A DNA stretch of 64,000 bases from Modestobacter lapidis (GCA_019779905.1 JABAKE010000011.1:62001-126000); one strand, 5' to 3'; positions 18,032-27,240 are shown, counted from the first letter of the stretch. The notes: generated by a model from the sequence alone, not told the origin. Program-made: numbers and translations.

Positions 18032-18376
18032 ATGACCATGCCCCAGCGCGCCACTGTGCAGACCGTTCGTCCGGGTGTCCCGGCGCCGCGGCAGATGAGC
18101 CGGCCGATCTCGGCAGCCTCGCTCGGCCGCCCGATCCCCGCCGCGCACCCGGCCTCCATGCCGGTCGGCCGCCCGAGCGCCGTCCCGGCTCCGCGCGCCG
18201 CCGTGGCGTTCCTCACCGTCGCCGAGGTCGCCGCGCTCATGCGGGTCTCGAAGATGACCGTCTACCGCCTGGTCCACGGTGGCGAGCTCGCCGCCGTCCG
18301 CGTCGGCCGGTCGTTCCGCGTGCCGGAGCGTGCCGTGCACGACTACCTGCGCGACGCCTACACCGACATCGCCTGA
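18032..18376 (+). CDS. Excisionase-family HTH protein (Rv0500A type)
   Basis: 114 residues from ATG 18032. The N-terminal about 50 residues are Pro/Arg/Ala-rich and probably disordered. The C-terminal about 55 are a MerR/excisionase-type winged HTH: AFLTVAEVAALMRVSKMTVYRLVHGGELAAVRVGRSFRVPERAVHDYL. This matches Rv0500A in sequence style and place. The start at 18032 puts GGAG 9 nt upstream; ATG 18023 and 18038 are alternatives. Despite the excisionase name it is a chromosomal regulator with no mobile element nearby. Regulation by the DnaA-box-like region upstream is possible. Confidence 0.8.
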   Translation: MTMPQRATVQTVRPGVPAPRQMSRPISAASLGRPIPAAHPASMPVGRPSAVPAPRAAVAFLTVAEVAALMRVSKMTVYRLVHGGELAAVRVGRSFRVPERAVHDYLRDAYTDIA

Positions 18377-18383
18377 AGAAGGA

Positions 18384-18434
18384 CCACCTCGCCCCCCGCC
18401 GCTCGCCCGCTCGCGGCGGGCCCCTGCGAGGTGG
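18384..18434 (+). terminator. Nested hairpin terminator after HTH gene
   Basis: Outer arms CCACCTCGC (18384-18392) and GCGAGGTGG (18426-18434) are perfect complements; an inner CCGCCGC...GCGGCGG stem lies between. It begins 8 nt after the HTH stop. From here to 18642 (about 210 nt) there is no gene, only the presumed bS22 promoter region. Confidence 0.8.
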
Positions 18435-18642
18435 CCGCTCCAGCACGTCACGGGCTCGGGAGGCCGGCAGGTCGACCGTGCCAGCCCGTCGGCCGCGCGC
18501 CGGGTAGGCTCGGGCGCCGAGCGTGCTGCCTCGCCTAGCGAGGGCAGCCCGCGCACGAGCTGTTCACCACGCACGGTGCCCGGCGTGACCGTCCCGGTCG
18601 CCCTCCCGGTCGCCGTGCGACCTCGACGTCGGGAGCACTGAC

Positions 18643-18741
18643 ATGGGTTCTGTCATCAAGAAGCGCCGCAAGCGGATGGCGAAGAAGAAGCACCGCAAGC
18701 TCCTCAAGAAGACCCGCGTCCAGCGGCGCAACAAGAAGTGA
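18643..18741 (+). CDS. Small ribosomal protein bS22
   Basis: A 32-residue, extremely basic protein: [20 protein letters not shown] followed by [12 protein letters not shown]. This is the AURKAIP1/COX24-type peptide annotated as Rv0500B, which structural work on mycobacterial ribosomes identified as bS22 of the 30S subunit. ATG start with GGGAG upstream. It precedes the epimerase gene by 10 nt, likely the same transcript. Too short for standard ORF cut-offs, so easily missed. Confidence 0.93.
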   Translation: MGSVIKKRRKRMAKKKHRKLLKKTRVQRRNKK

Positions 18742-18751
18742 GCTGACGCTC

Positions 18752-19882
18752 GTGCCGCCCGCGGTCGTCCTCGTCACCGGTGTGAGCCGGTGGCTCGGCG
18801 GTGCGCTGGCGGCCGAGCTCGCTTCCGATCCGGCCATCGACCGGGTCATCGGGGTGGACACCGTTCCCCCGTCCCCCGCGGTGCTCCGCCGCCTCGGGCG
18901 CACGGAGTTCGTCCGGGCCGACATCCGCAACCCGCTGATCGCCAAGGTCATCGAGTCCGCGTCGGTCGACACGGTCGTGCACATGAACATCAGCTCCACG
19001 CCGGCGGGCGCCGGTGGTCGCGTGCCGATGAAGGAGCTCAACGTCATCGGCACCATGCAGCTCCTGGCTGCGTGCCAGCGGGCTCCCTCGGTGCGACGCC
19101 TCGTGCTGAAGTCCACCAGCGCCGTCTACGGGGCCAGCCCCCGCGACCCGGCGGTGTTCACCGAGGCCATGCAGGCCCGTCGGGTGCCGCGCGGCGGCTT
19201 CGCCCGGGACAGCCTCGACATCGAGGGCTACGTCCGGTCCTTCGCGAGGCGCCGGCCGGACGTGGCCGTCGCGGTGCTGCGCTTCGCCCACTTCATCGGT
19301 CCGCGGATCGACTCGCTGCTGACGGAGGCCTTCCGGCTGCCGGTCGTGCCCACCGTGCTCGGCTACGACGCCCGGCTGCAATTGCTGCACGAGGACGACG
19401 CCCTCGCCGTGCTGGTGCGGGCGACGACCGGCGATTTCACCGGGACGGTCAACGTCGGTGCGCCCGGCACGGTGCTGCTCTCGCAGGCGCTGCGCCGGCT
19501 CGGCCGGGTCGCCGTGCCGGTACCGGCCCCGGCCATCGGCTCGCTGTCCCGGCTCACCCGCAGCGCCGGGATGGTCGACTGGTCACCGGAGCAGATGCGC
19601 CTGCTCGTCTACGGCCGCGTCCTGGACACCCGGGTGCTCCGCGAGGAGTTCGGCTACGCGCCGCGCTTCTCCACGTCCGCCGCGCTCGCCGACTACGGGC
19701 GCACCCTGGTGCCGGTGGTGGCTCCCGAACTGGTGGACGCCGTGGTCACCGGCACGACCGCGGTCGCGTCCAGGGTGGCCGGGCACGCCACCACGGTGGG
19801 GGCCCTCGGGCGGTCGCTGTGGCGGCCCCGGGAGCCGGACGCCCCCGTCGTGCCCGGGCTGCGCGCCGTGCGGGACGTGTGA
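18752..19882 (+). CDS. NAD-dependent epimerase/dehydratase (extended SDR)
   Basis: 376 residues, counterpart of Rv0501 (galE2). VVLVTGVSRWLGGALAAEL is a variant of the GxxGxxG cofactor loop, with Trp-Leu in place of the usual Phe-Ile. VRADIRNP, VVHMNISS and KSTSAVYGA supply the other extended-SDR elements. The usual YxxxK is not obvious (region RDSLDIEGYVRSFARRRP), so catalysis as a sugar epimerase is uncertain. GTG start. About 60 C-terminal residues extend beyond the domain. Confidence 0.75.
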   Translation: MPPAVVLVTGVSRWLGGALAAELASDPAIDRVIGVDTVPPSPAVLRRLGRTEFVRADIRNPLIAKVIESASVDTVVHMNISSTPAGAGGRVPMKELNVIGTMQLLAACQRAPSVRRLVLKSTSAVYGASPRDPAVFTEAMQARRVPRGGFARDSLDIEGYVRSFARRRPDVAVAVLRFAHFIGPRIDSLLTEAFRLPVVPTVLGYDARLQLLHEDDALAVLVRATTGDFTGTVNVGAPGTVLLSQALRRLGRVAVPVPAPAIGSLSRLTRSAGMVDWSPEQMRLLVYGRVLDTRVLREEFGYAPRFSTSAALADYGRTLVPVVAPELVDAVVTGTTAVASRVAGHATTVGALGRSLWRPREPDAPVVPGLRAVRDV

Positions 19883-19924
19883 CCGTGCCCCCGACCCGCG
19901 CCTGCCGAGGAAGGGAGACGTCCC

Positions 19925-20830
19925 GTGCCTGAGGCCAGGGTGATCCCGCTGCACCCGGGGGACGACGAGCCGTCGACGCCGGCTCCGCCGCCGGGCTGGG
20001 ACGCGCAGCTCGCCGACGTCCTGGACTTCCTCCGTCGCCGGATGACCGGCAACTACGACACCGACGAGTTCGGCTTCGACCCCGACCTGACCGACCACGT
20101 GGTGCTGCCGCTGCTGCGGCCGTGGTTCCAGCGGTGGTTCCGGGTGGAGGCGCAGGGGCTGGAGAACGTGCCCGACGTCGGCGGCGCGCTGGTGGTGGCC
20201 AACCACTCGGGCACCGTTCCGGTCGACGCGCTGATGACGACGGTCGCGCTGCACGACGAGCACCCGGCGTCCCGTCGGTTCCGGCTGCTGGGCGCGGACC
20301 TCGTCTTCCAGGTGCCGTTCATGGGCGCCATGGCCCGCAAGATGGGCGCCACCCTGGCCTGCAACGAGGACGCCGAGCGGCTGCTGCGTGCCGGTGAGCT
20401 GGTCGGCGTCTTCCCGGAGGGCTTCAAGGGGGTGGGCAAGCCGTTCAGCGAGAGGTACACCCTGCAGCGGTTCGGCCGGGGTGGTTTCGTCACGGCGGCT
20501 CTGCGCACCGGGGCGCCGATCGTGCCGTGCGCGATCGTGGGCGCCGAGGAGATCTACCCGATGCTCGGCAACGCCCGGATCGCCGCGCGCGTGCTCGGGC
20601 TGCCGTACTTCCCCATCACGCCGACGTTCCCGTTGCTCGGCCCGCTGGGCGCGGTGCCGCTGCCCTCGAAGTGGTTCATCGCCTTCGGTGAGCCGATCGA
20701 GACAGCGGCCTACGGACCGGGCGCCGCCGACGATCCGATGGTCGTGTTCAACCTGACCGACCAGGTGCGCGAGACCATCCAGCACTCGCTCTACAGCCTG
20801 CTCCTCCAGCGGAGGTCCGTCTTCAGCTGA
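19925..20830 (+). CDS. Lysophospholipid acyltransferase family protein
   Basis: 301 residues, PlsC-like, matching Rv0502. VVANHSGTVPVDALM carries the block I NHxxxxD-type motif (NHSGTVPVD), GVFPEGFKGVGKPF is block III (FPEG) and IVPCAIVGAEE is block IV. It presumably acylates a glycerolipid at the cytosolic membrane face; acceptor and donor are unknown. GTG start at 19925 with GAAGGGAG upstream. The 42-nt gap from the epimerase suggests an operon. Confidence 0.85.
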   Translation: MPEARVIPLHPGDDEPSTPAPPPGWDAQLADVLDFLRRRMTGNYDTDEFGFDPDLTDHVVLPLLRPWFQRWFRVEAQGLENVPDVGGALVVANHSGTVPVDALMTTVALHDEHPASRRFRLLGADLVFQVPFMGAMARKMGATLACNEDAERLLRAGELVGVFPEGFKGVGKPFSERYTLQRFGRGGFVTAALRTGAPIVPCAIVGAEEIYPMLGNARIAARVLGLPYFPITPTFPLLGPLGAVPLPSKWFIAFGEPIETAAYGPGAADDPMVVFNLTDQVRETIQHSLYSLLLQRRSVFS

Positions 20831-20923
20831 CCCGACGAAGGGGCCCGGAGGGTTCCTGAGGAGGGGCAGCAACGCAACAGGCTGGAATACGGACGTGCGG
20901 CGGAGCCGGCACGCCGTGACGAC

Positions 20924-20942
20924 GGGAGGGCGGAGCCCTCCC
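20924..20942. terminator. Terminator hairpin between convergent genes
   Basis: GGGAGGGC-GGA-GCCCTCCC, a perfect 8-bp stem with a 3-nt loop, in the 185-nt gap between the acyltransferase and the HAD gene. The rest of the gap contains weaker palindromes and no gene. Confidence 0.7.
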
Positions 20943-21015
20943 CGAGGAGCGGCATCAGCGGCTCAACGCACGTGGGGCACGGCCGCTGGCCGCGGTGTGG
21001 CCCGAAGGGTCACCA

Positions 21016-21939
21016 TCAAAACGGCCAGCGGTTGCGGCGGCGCAGCGCGAGCAGGCCGCCCACCACACCGCCGGAGAGCGCTGCCGCGCCCACCGTGGGG
21101 ACGCCGATCTTCGCGGCCTTGCGCCCGGTGCGGAAGTCCTTGACCAGCCAGCCGCGGGAACGGGCGACGGCGCGCAGCTCGCTGTCGGGATTCACCGCCA
21201 CCGCGGTGCCGACGAGGGTGAGCATCGGCAGGTCGTTGGTGGAGTCGCTGTAGGCGGTGCAGCGGGACAGGTCGAGGCCCTCGCGCTCGGCGAGCGCACG
21301 CACGGCCTGTGCCTTGGACTCACCGTGCATCATCTCGCCGACCAGCCGGCCGGTGAACCGTCCGTCCACGACCTCGGCGACGGTGCCGAGGGCGCCGGTG
21401 AGGCCCAGCCGGTGGGCGATGATCGAGGCCAGCTCGACCGGGGTGGCGGTGACCAGCCAGACCCGCTGGCCGGCGTCCAGGTGCTGCTGGGCGAGGTTCC
21501 GGGTGCCCGACCAGATCCGGTCGGCCATCAACTCGTCGTAGATCTCCTCGCTGGCCTGCTTGATCTCCTCGACGGAGCGCCCGGCGACGAACGCGAGCGC
21601 GTTGTCGCGGACGGTGTGCATGTCGATGCTGCTCTCGGTGCCGGCGATCCGGAACTTCGCCTGCTGCCAGACGAACGAGGCGACGTCGCGGGTGGTGAAG
21701 TACTGCCGCGCGGCCAGGCCGCGGGCGAACCAGAACAGCGACGCACCCATCATCATCGTGTTGTCGACGTCGAAGAAGGCCGCGGCGGTGCGGTCCTGCC
21801 GGGGCGCCGGCGGGAGTTCGGTCTCGGCCGCGGCGGCCGAGGCCTCGCCGGCGACGAGAGCCCGGGTTTCCTCGTCGACCAGGTCCGTGGCGACCCGCGC
21901 CGACCGGCCTCGGAAGGGCACTCGGACCACCGTGCTCAC
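21016..21939 (-). CDS. HAD-IB phosphatase, SerB1-like
   Basis: 307 residues, related in place and form to Rv0505c (serB1). HAD motif I is [11 protein letters not shown]; motif II lies in [11 protein letters not shown]; motif III is HGESKAQAV; motif IV is [12 protein letters not shown]. The helical cap between motifs I and II fits HAD subfamily IB. The C-terminus has a Gly/Ala/Leu hydrophobic stretch before RRRNRWPF, perhaps membrane-associated. GTG 21939 is used, with GGAGGGG just upstream. Phosphoserine as substrate is unproven; IB members also dephosphorylate lipids. Confidence 0.8.
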   Translation of the reverse strand: MSTVVRVPFRGRSARVATDLVDEETRALVAGEASAAAAETELPPAPRQDRTAAAFFDVDNTMMMGASLFWFARGLAARQYFTTRDVASFVWQQAKFRIAGTESSIDMHTVRDNALAFVAGRSVEEIKQASEEIYDELMADRIWSGTRNLAQQHLDAGQRVWLVTATPVELASIIAHRLGLTGALGTVAEVVDGRFTGRLVGEMMHGESKAQAVRALAEREGLDLSRCTAYSDSTNDLPMLTLVGTAVAVNPDSELRAVARSRGWLVKDFRTGRKAAKIGVPTVGAAALSGGVVGGLLALRRRNRWPF

Positions 21940-22018
21940 CCCCTCCGGCGGAGCGTCCGCCGCCGCGCCCGACCCTAGCGGCGGAGCCCGGTGGGCCCTC
22001 GGTCCGCCCCGCCACCGG

Positions 22019-23362
22019 TCAGCAGAGGATCGGCAGCCCGAGGGCGCTGACGCACAGCGGCAGCGGCAGGTCGATGACCGGCGGGGTGCTGGACCGGGGC
22101 GGCGCCGGGGTGGCGGCCCGCGGCGGCGTGGGCACCGGCAGCCGGTCGGGACCGGGCTTCCCGGCGGTGGGCGCCGACGGCAGGCCGGCCGTGTCGCCAC
22201 CGTTGGCGGCCGTTCCTGCGGCGCCGCCGTGCGCCCCGCCGGAGTACCCCGGTGCCTCGCCGGCCGTTCCGGGGGGCACAGGCACGTCGGGAACCGCGGA
22301 TGCGCGGGCCGGTGACGCCGCGGGTGCGGGCCCCGGCTCGGCGGTGCCCGCACCGGGCGGGTCGGCGGAGGCGTCCGTCGCGACGTCACCGGTGCCCGAT
22401 CCGGCCTCCGCATCACCCCCGGCGCCCTCGCGGGTGGCGGTGCGGGTGGTGGCCGGGGAGCACGGTGCGGGGAGCGGGCCCAGGTCGTCGGTGCCGGTCG
22501 TCGCCGGGCCGGCGCCGCAGCCGAGCGCCGTGACCAGCGCGGCTGCCCGGTCGGCCACCGCGGTGGCCAGGCCGGTGGAGCTGCGGAGGGCGGGCCCGAC
22601 GGGCTCGGGCACGGCGGCGCTGAGCGCGGCGAGCCCGGTCTCCTGCCCGGCCGCCCAGGTGGCGAGGTCGGCGAGGGCGGCGGGGTCGCCGGCTGCCACC
22701 GACCGGGTGGTCACCTCCCACGCGCCCTGCGTGGTCTGGCGGTCCATCGTGGCGAGCGTGTCGGCGACGACCTCGCCGTCGATGTCCCCGTCGGTGTCCC
22801 CGTCGGTGTCCCCATCGATGTCGCCGTCGGGCACCGCCGTCGTCCCGGCCGGACCGGGGGCGGCGGCCGGCACCGCGGTGGCCGGATCGCGGGTGAGCGC
22901 GGTCAGTTCGGTCAGCCGGGTGCTGGCGAACTGCAGCAGCGTGCGCCCGCGGGTGGCATCACTGGCCAGCGCCAGCCGGGTCTGCTCGCCGCCGCGTTTG
23001 ACGTCGTACAGCAGGTCGCCGGGGGCGGCGTCCTGGGAGACGGCCAGCACCCCACCGAGCGCGCTGACGGCGAGCGCCGCCCCGGCCAGGCCCGCGCTCA
23101 GGCGGCCCCGCCGACGGGACCCGCCACGGAGCAGCCGGGCCAGACGCGGCAGCGGGACCGGCGCGCGGACGGCGCCGCCGCCGGGCGGGCGGACGGCGGC
23201 CATGGCGACGAGCCGCGCGCGGGTGGCGGTGCGGTGCTCCTCCGCCGGGGCGGCGGCGAGCCGCGTGCCGACCGACTGCAGCCGCACCACCAGGGCGTCC
23301 TCGCGCGGCGTGGGGGAGTGATGCGGAGCGCGGCCGGGGCCGTCGTGGCGCGACAGACTCAT
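22019..23362 (-). CDS. DUF5667 protein, RsbN-like anti-sigma candidate
   Basis: 447 residues. An N-terminal cytosolic part of about 85 residues precedes one membrane helix (about 88-108). A DUF5667-like segment ([20 protein letters not shown]) follows outside the membrane, then a Pro/Ala/Gly/Thr-rich tail ending in a hydrophobic Cys-containing end. Near residue 180 lies an acidic (D-G-D-x) repeat encoded by 12-nt units. In Streptomyces the gene after bldN encodes RsbN, a single-pass anti-sigma factor; place and topology agree here. The ATG at 23362 has GGGGGGAG upstream. Confidence 0.65.
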   Translation of the reverse strand: MSLSRHDGPGRAPHHSPTPREDALVVRLQSVGTRLAAAPAEEHRTATRARLVAMAAVRPPGGGAVRAPVPLPRLARLLRGGSRRRGRLSAGLAGAALAVSALGGVLAVSQDAAPGDLLYDVKRGGEQTRLALASDATRGRTLLQFASTRLTELTALTRDPATAVPAAAPGPAGTTAVPDGDIDGDTDGDTDGDIDGEVVADTLATMDRQTTQGAWEVTTRSVAAGDPAALADLATWAAGQETGLAALSAAVPEPVGPALRSSTGLATAVADRAAALVTALGCGAGPATTGTDDLGPLPAPCSPATTRTATREGAGGDAEAGSGTGDVATDASADPPGAGTAEPGPAPAASPARASAVPDVPVPPGTAGEAPGYSGGAHGGAAGTAANGGDTAGLPSAPTAGKPGPDRLPVPTPPRAATPAPPRSSTPPVIDLPLPLCVSALGLPILC

Positions 23363-23513
23363 CGCTCTCCCCCCGGCGGTCGTCGTTGCGCAGTGCGCGC
23401 AAGCAGATCTCTTCCGTGTCGACGCTCCGTGGCAGCGTTTCTCCGGCGGGTGGTCAACGAGCGGGGAGCCGGTGCGGTTACGGGGTGCTCGCCGGTGATC
23501 TGGGCAACACCCG

Positions 23514-24290
23514 TCACAGCAGGCCTTCGGGCAGCAGCGCTGCCAGCCGCCGGATGGCCCGGTGCTGGAGGGCCTTGACCGCACCCTCCTTCTTGCCCAT
23601 CGCCGCGGCGGTCTCGGCGACCGACAGGCCCTGCAGGAAGCGCAGCTCCACGCACTCGCGCTGGTCGACGGACAGCTGCCGCACGCCGGCCAGCAGCTCG
23701 ACGTCGGCCATCGACCGGAGGACCGACTCCTCGGGGCCGGCGGTGACCTGGTCGGCGTCCCGCATGTCGGCGGTGGTGACCTCCAGCCGGAACCGGCTGC
23801 TCTTCACGTGGTCGAGCACGATGTTCCGCGCGATGGTGACCAGCCAGGCGCCGACGTCGCGGCCCTGGAAGGACAGCGAGTCGATCCGGCGCAGCGCCCG
23901 GACGAAGGTCTCGCTGGTGAAGTCCTCGGCCGTGGGCCGGTCGGCCACCCGGTGCAGCAGGAACCGGAACACGACGTCGACGTACCGGTCGTAGAGCAGG
24001 CCGAAGCCCTCGGCGTCACCGGCCTGCGCGCGGCGCACCAGCTCCCACACCGCCACCTGGTCGTGGTGCTCGGGCGCGGGCTCGGACGCGGATGCCACCA
24101 TCCCCACCCCGGACGGCGACGGGCGGGGAGCCAGCGGCGGGCCCGCCCCGGCGGCCGGGCGCGCACGTGGACCGGGCGCGGCGCCGGCGGGCCGTGCCGG
24201 GTCGGTCCGGGGACGCGGCACCGGCCGCGCGGCCACCTGCTCCGGGGCGCCGGCGGCAGGCCGGGACGCCACGGGCCGGGGGCGGGACAT
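23514..24290 (-). CDS. ECF sigma factor, BldN-like
   Basis: 258 residues. After a Pro/Arg/Ala-rich leader of about 65-80 residues comes sigma region 2 (ELVRRAQAGDAEGFGLLYDRYVDVVFRFLLHRV, DFTSETFVRALRRI) and region 4 (RECVELRFLQGLSVAETAAAMGKKEGAVKALQHRAIRRLA). S. coelicolor BldN is made as a pro-protein with a comparable N-terminal extension and lies near rex-hemA, as here. The downstream RsbN-like membrane protein strengthens the call. ATG 24290 includes the leader; ATG 24101 would remove most of it. A role in development is inference. Confidence 0.8.
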   Translation of the reverse strand: MSRPRPVASRPAAGAPEQVAARPVPRPRTDPARPAGAAPGPRARPAAGAGPPLAPRPSPSGVGMVASASEPAPEHHDQVAVWELVRRAQAGDAEGFGLLYDRYVDVVFRFLLHRVADRPTAEDFTSETFVRALRRIDSLSFQGRDVGAWLVTIARNIVLDHVKSSRFRLEVTTADMRDADQVTAGPEESVLRSMADVELLAGVRQLSVDQRECVELRFLQGLSVAETAAAMGKKEGAVKALQHRAIRRLAALLPEGLL

Positions 24291-24446
24291 GCCGGTGGAA
24301 CCTCCTCGTCCGCCCCGCCGAGCCGGATGGCTCGGGCTCCCGCCGAGATCGCGCGCTGCGGGCCGACGACCATGGTGACAACATCGGGGCGCTGCGTCCA
24401 CGCGGCGTCGCCGGCGGCGGTGCGCGCGCGACCTCGGGAGGTACCG

Positions 24447-26105
24447 GTGCCGGCTCGCGGACCCGCTGGGGGCGCCCGCACGTTCGACGGCCTGGTGCAC
24501 CGGGCCGCCGCGGCGCGGGGCGGATCGCCGGCGCTGGTGGAGGGTGACCGGCGGATCTCCTGGGCCGAACTCGACGCCCTCGTCGACCGGGCCGCCGCCG
24601 GGTACGCCGCTCGTGGCCTCTCCGCCGGCGACCGGGTCGCCGTCCAGCTGCGCAACGGCATCGACTGGGTGCTGGCCACGGTGGGGGCGCTGCGGGCCGG
24701 CCTGGTCGTGGTGCCGGTGAACACCGCCTACACCGAGGACGAGACCGCCCACCTGCTGACCGACTCCGGCGCGCGGCTGCTGGTGGCCGGGGCGGCCGGG
24801 GCGGCGGTGGCCGGTGTCCCGGTGATCGCCGGCCCGCCGGCCGCCGACGGCCCGCCGCCGCCGGCGCCGGACGACCCGGGTGCGCTGGCGTTGCTGGCCT
24901 ACACGAGCGGGACGACGGGCCGCCCGCGCGGCGCCATGCTCACCCACGCCGCGCTGCTCGCCAACCAGCAGCAGTGCCTCGCTCTCGACCCGCCGCCGGT
25001 CCGGGCCGACGACCGGGTGCTCGTCGTGCTGCCGCTGTTCCACGTCTACGGCCTCAACGCCGGCTTCGGGCTGGTCGCCGCGACCGGCGCCTGCGCGGTG
25101 CTGGTGCCGGAGTTCGACCCGGTCGCGACGCTGCAGCTGATGGTCGACGAGGCGGTCACCGCGATCCCCGGCGCGCCACCGATGTACGCGGCCTGGCTGA
25201 CCGTGGCCGACGCCGTCGGCGACGCCGCGCTGCGGCGCGCCTGCACTGCGGTGCGCACCGCCTCCTGCGGCGCCGCCCCGCTGCCCGCGGGGGTGTTCGC
25301 CGGCATGCGGGACCGCGCGGCCGTGACGGTGTGGGAGGGCTACGGCCTCACCGAGGCGGCGCCGGTGCTGGCCAGCACCCTGGCGACCGGGCGGGCCAAG
25401 GCCGAGTGCATCGGCGGGCCGCTGCCCGGCGTCGACCTCGTCCTGCGGGACACCGCCGGCGGCCCGGTGGCCGGGAACGACCCGGGCAGCCGGGTCCGCG
25501 CCGGCGTCTTCGGTGACCCCTACGGCGACGACGCCCCCGGCAGCTCCGGGGAGGAGGCCGGCGAGCTGTGCGCCCGCGGGCCCAACCTGTTCTCCGGGTA
25601 CTGGCCCGACGGCGCGGACGGGCCCGATGCCGAGGGCTGGCTGCTCACCGGTGACATCGCCTACCGGGACGCCGACGGCGACCTGCGGCTGGTCGACCGC
25701 CGTCGTGACCTCGTGCTGGTCAGCGGCTTCAACGTCTACCCCGGCGAGGTGGAGCGGGTCCTCGACGCCCATCCCGGGGTGGCGGAGAGCGCCGTGATCG
25801 GCGTGCCCGACCCGCGCACCGGTGAGGCCGTGCACGCCGTCGTCGTCCGGAACCCCGGCGAGCCGGTCGGTGAGGCCGCGCTGCTCGAGCACGCGCGGGC
25901 GTCGCTGGCCCGCTTCAAGGTGCCCACCGGCGTGCACTTCGTGCCCGAGCTGCCGCACTCCCTGGCGGGCAAGGTGAGCCGGGCGCGGCTGCGGGAGCTG
26001 GGGCTGGAGCGCGCGGCCGCGGCGGCCGGGCGCGACGACGGCCCGGACCGGGACGACGACGACGGGCTGACCATCGACCCGCGGGAGGAGGTGGGCGGTG
26101 CCTGA
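24447..26105 (+). CDS. AMP-dependent acyl-CoA synthetase/ligase
   Basis: 552 residues, ANL superfamily. AYTSGTTGRPRGAMLTH (P-loop), YGLTEAAPV, EGWLLTGDIAYRDADGDL, RDLVLVSGFNVYPGEVE and the catalytic Lys near LAGKVSRARL are all intact. It activates a carboxylate as acyl-AMP and transfers it to CoA; the acid is not predictable. GTG 24447 is placed 5 nt after GGGAGG. It is divergent from the sigma gene across 156 nt. The C-terminal acidic tail overlaps the next gene by 8 nt, suggesting coupling. Confidence 0.85.
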   Translation: MPARGPAGGARTFDGLVHRAAAARGGSPALVEGDRRISWAELDALVDRAAAGYAARGLSAGDRVAVQLRNGIDWVLATVGALRAGLVVVPVNTAYTEDETAHLLTDSGARLLVAGAAGAAVAGVPVIAGPPAADGPPPPAPDDPGALALLAYTSGTTGRPRGAMLTHAALLANQQQCLALDPPPVRADDRVLVVLPLFHVYGLNAGFGLVAATGACAVLVPEFDPVATLQLMVDEAVTAIPGAPPMYAAWLTVADAVGDAALRRACTAVRTASCGAAPLPAGVFAGMRDRAAVTVWEGYGLTEAAPVLASTLATGRAKAECIGGPLPGVDLVLRDTAGGPVAGNDPGSRVRAGVFGDPYGDDAPGSSGEEAGELCARGPNLFSGYWPDGADGPDAEGWLLTGDIAYRDADGDLRLVDRRRDLVLVSGFNVYPGEVERVLDAHPGVAESAVIGVPDPRTGEAVHAVVVRNPGEPVGEAALLEHARASLARFKVPTGVHFVPELPHSLAGKVSRARLRELGLERAAAAAGRDDGPDRDDDDGLTIDPREEVGGA

Positions 26106-26343
26106 ACCGCGCCTGGAACTGCTGACCCGCGCGGGGTGCCACCTGTGCGAGGTCGCGGCGGAGACCCTCAACCGGCTGGCCGACGAGGCCGGGCTGGTAC
26201 CGCGGCTGGTCGACGTCGACGCCGACGCCGACCTGCGCGCCGAGTACGGCGACCGGGTGCCCGTCGTCCTGCTCGACGGCCGTGAGCACAGCTACTTCAC
26301 CGTCGACGTGGCACGGCTGCGTCGCGACCTCGGCACCGGCTGA
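26098..26343 (+). CDS. Glutaredoxin-family small protein
   Basis: 81 residues: one thioredoxin-fold domain with CHLC as the redox motif (residues 14-17), VPVVLLDG as the cis-Pro strand and a final helix. It matches the Rv0508-type protein just before the haem genes and the small thioredoxin-fold gene near Streptomyces rex. Cytosolic thiol-disulfide role inferred. GTG start inside the ligase 3' end. Confidence 0.85.
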   Translation: MPEPRLELLTRAGCHLCEVAAETLNRLADEAGLVPRLVDVDADADLRAEYGDRVPVVLLDGREHSYFTVDVARLRRDLGTG

Positions 26344-26422
26344 CGGGCCCGGCGCGGCCCTCGGCTACGGTGGCATGCGCCACAGCCGGATCCGCCGACC
26401 TGCGCAGACGCACGTCGCGACT

Positions 26423-26440
26423 TTGTACCTGCGTTCACAA
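26423..26440. promoter_or_regulatory. Rex operator before rex-hem operon
   Basis: TTGTACCTGCGTTCACAA fits the Rex site TTGTGAA-N4-TTCACAA with a perfect right half and three mismatches in the left half. It lies 107 nt before rex. In S. coelicolor Rex represses its own rex-hem operon through such a site, released by high NADH. The other bases between 26344 and 26547 show no gene. Confidence 0.75.
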
Positions 26441-26547
26441 GCGGTTACCGTGACGTTGCCGGGCCGCCACGTGCCCGCGCCCTCGAAGTCCTCCCGACCG
26501 CGCCGGCCACCGCCGGACCGTGATCGGACCGCTGTGGAGTCTGCCCC

Positions 26548-27240
26548 GTGACCCAGTCGCGGCCCCGGATCGTTCCGGAGGCCACCGTCGCCCGGTTGGC
26601 CGTGTACCTACGGGTGCTGGCCGGCCTCGCCGACGGCGGCCGCAGCCACGTCTCCTCCGGTGAGCTCGCCGCGGCCGCCGGCGTGAACCCGGCCGGCCTG
26701 CGCAAGGACCTCTCCTACCTCGGGCCCTGCGGCGTGCGGGGTGTCGGCTACTCCGTGGCCGGGCTGCAGGAGCGGCTCAGCGCGGCGCTCGGCGTCGAAC
26801 GGTCCCGGGCGTGCGTGCTGGTCGGGATGGGCCGGCTGGGCGCGGCGCTGGCCGACTACGCCGGCTTCGCCAGCCGGGGGTTCGAGTTCGTCGGCCTGCT
26901 GGACGCCGATCCGGCCCGGGTCGGCGACCGGGTCAGCGGGTGCACGGTCCGTCCGGTGGAGGAACTGGAGTCGGTCGTCGCCGGCACGCAGGCCTCCATC
27001 GGGGTCATCACGACACCGGCCGAGGTGGCCCAGTCGGTCTGCGACCGACTGGTCGCGGCCGGGGTGAGGAGCATCTTGAACTTCGCGCCGGTGGCGTTGT
27101 CCGTCCCCGCGGGCGTCGACGTCCGCAAGGTCGACCTGTCCGTCGAGCTCCAGGTGCTGGCCTTCCTCGACCAGCAGCGCGACGGCGGCCCACCGCCCGT
27201 GGTCGTCCCGGTCCCGGCCGGCGCAGGAGGTGCCCGGTGA
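26548..27240 (+). CDS. rex: Redox-sensing transcriptional repressor Rex
   Basis: 230 residues. The N-terminal winged helix has SSGELAAAAGVNPAGLRKDLSYLGPCGVRGVGYSV, close to the family's VRKDLSYFG...GxGY. The Rossmann domain has VLVGMGRLGAALADY (family GxGNLG; Asn here is Arg), FEFVGLLDADPARVG and GVITTPAEVAQSVCD, and the swapped C-terminal helix region follows. Rex binds DNA when NAD+ is high and lets go with NADH. GTG start; the stop overlaps hemA by GTGA. Confidence 0.95.
   Translation: MTQSRPRIVPEATVARLAVYLRVLAGLADGGRSHVSSGELAAAAGVNPAGLRKDLSYLGPCGVRGVGYSVAGLQERLSAALGVERSRACVLVGMGRLGAALADYAGFASRGFEFVGLLDADPARVGDRVSGCTVRPVEELESVVAGTQASIGVITTPAEVAQSVCDRLVAAGVRSILNFAPVALSVPAGVDVRKVDLSVELQVLAFLDQQRDGGPPPVVVPVPAGAGGAR

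Noticed and set aside
18032-18376. Excisionase of an integrated element
   Set aside because: No integrase, attachment repeats or phage genes; the protein matches the chromosomal Rv0500A type in conserved synteny.
26344-26547. Riboswitch before rex-hemA
   Set aside because: No recognisable conserved riboswitch core; the Rex site explains the regulation.
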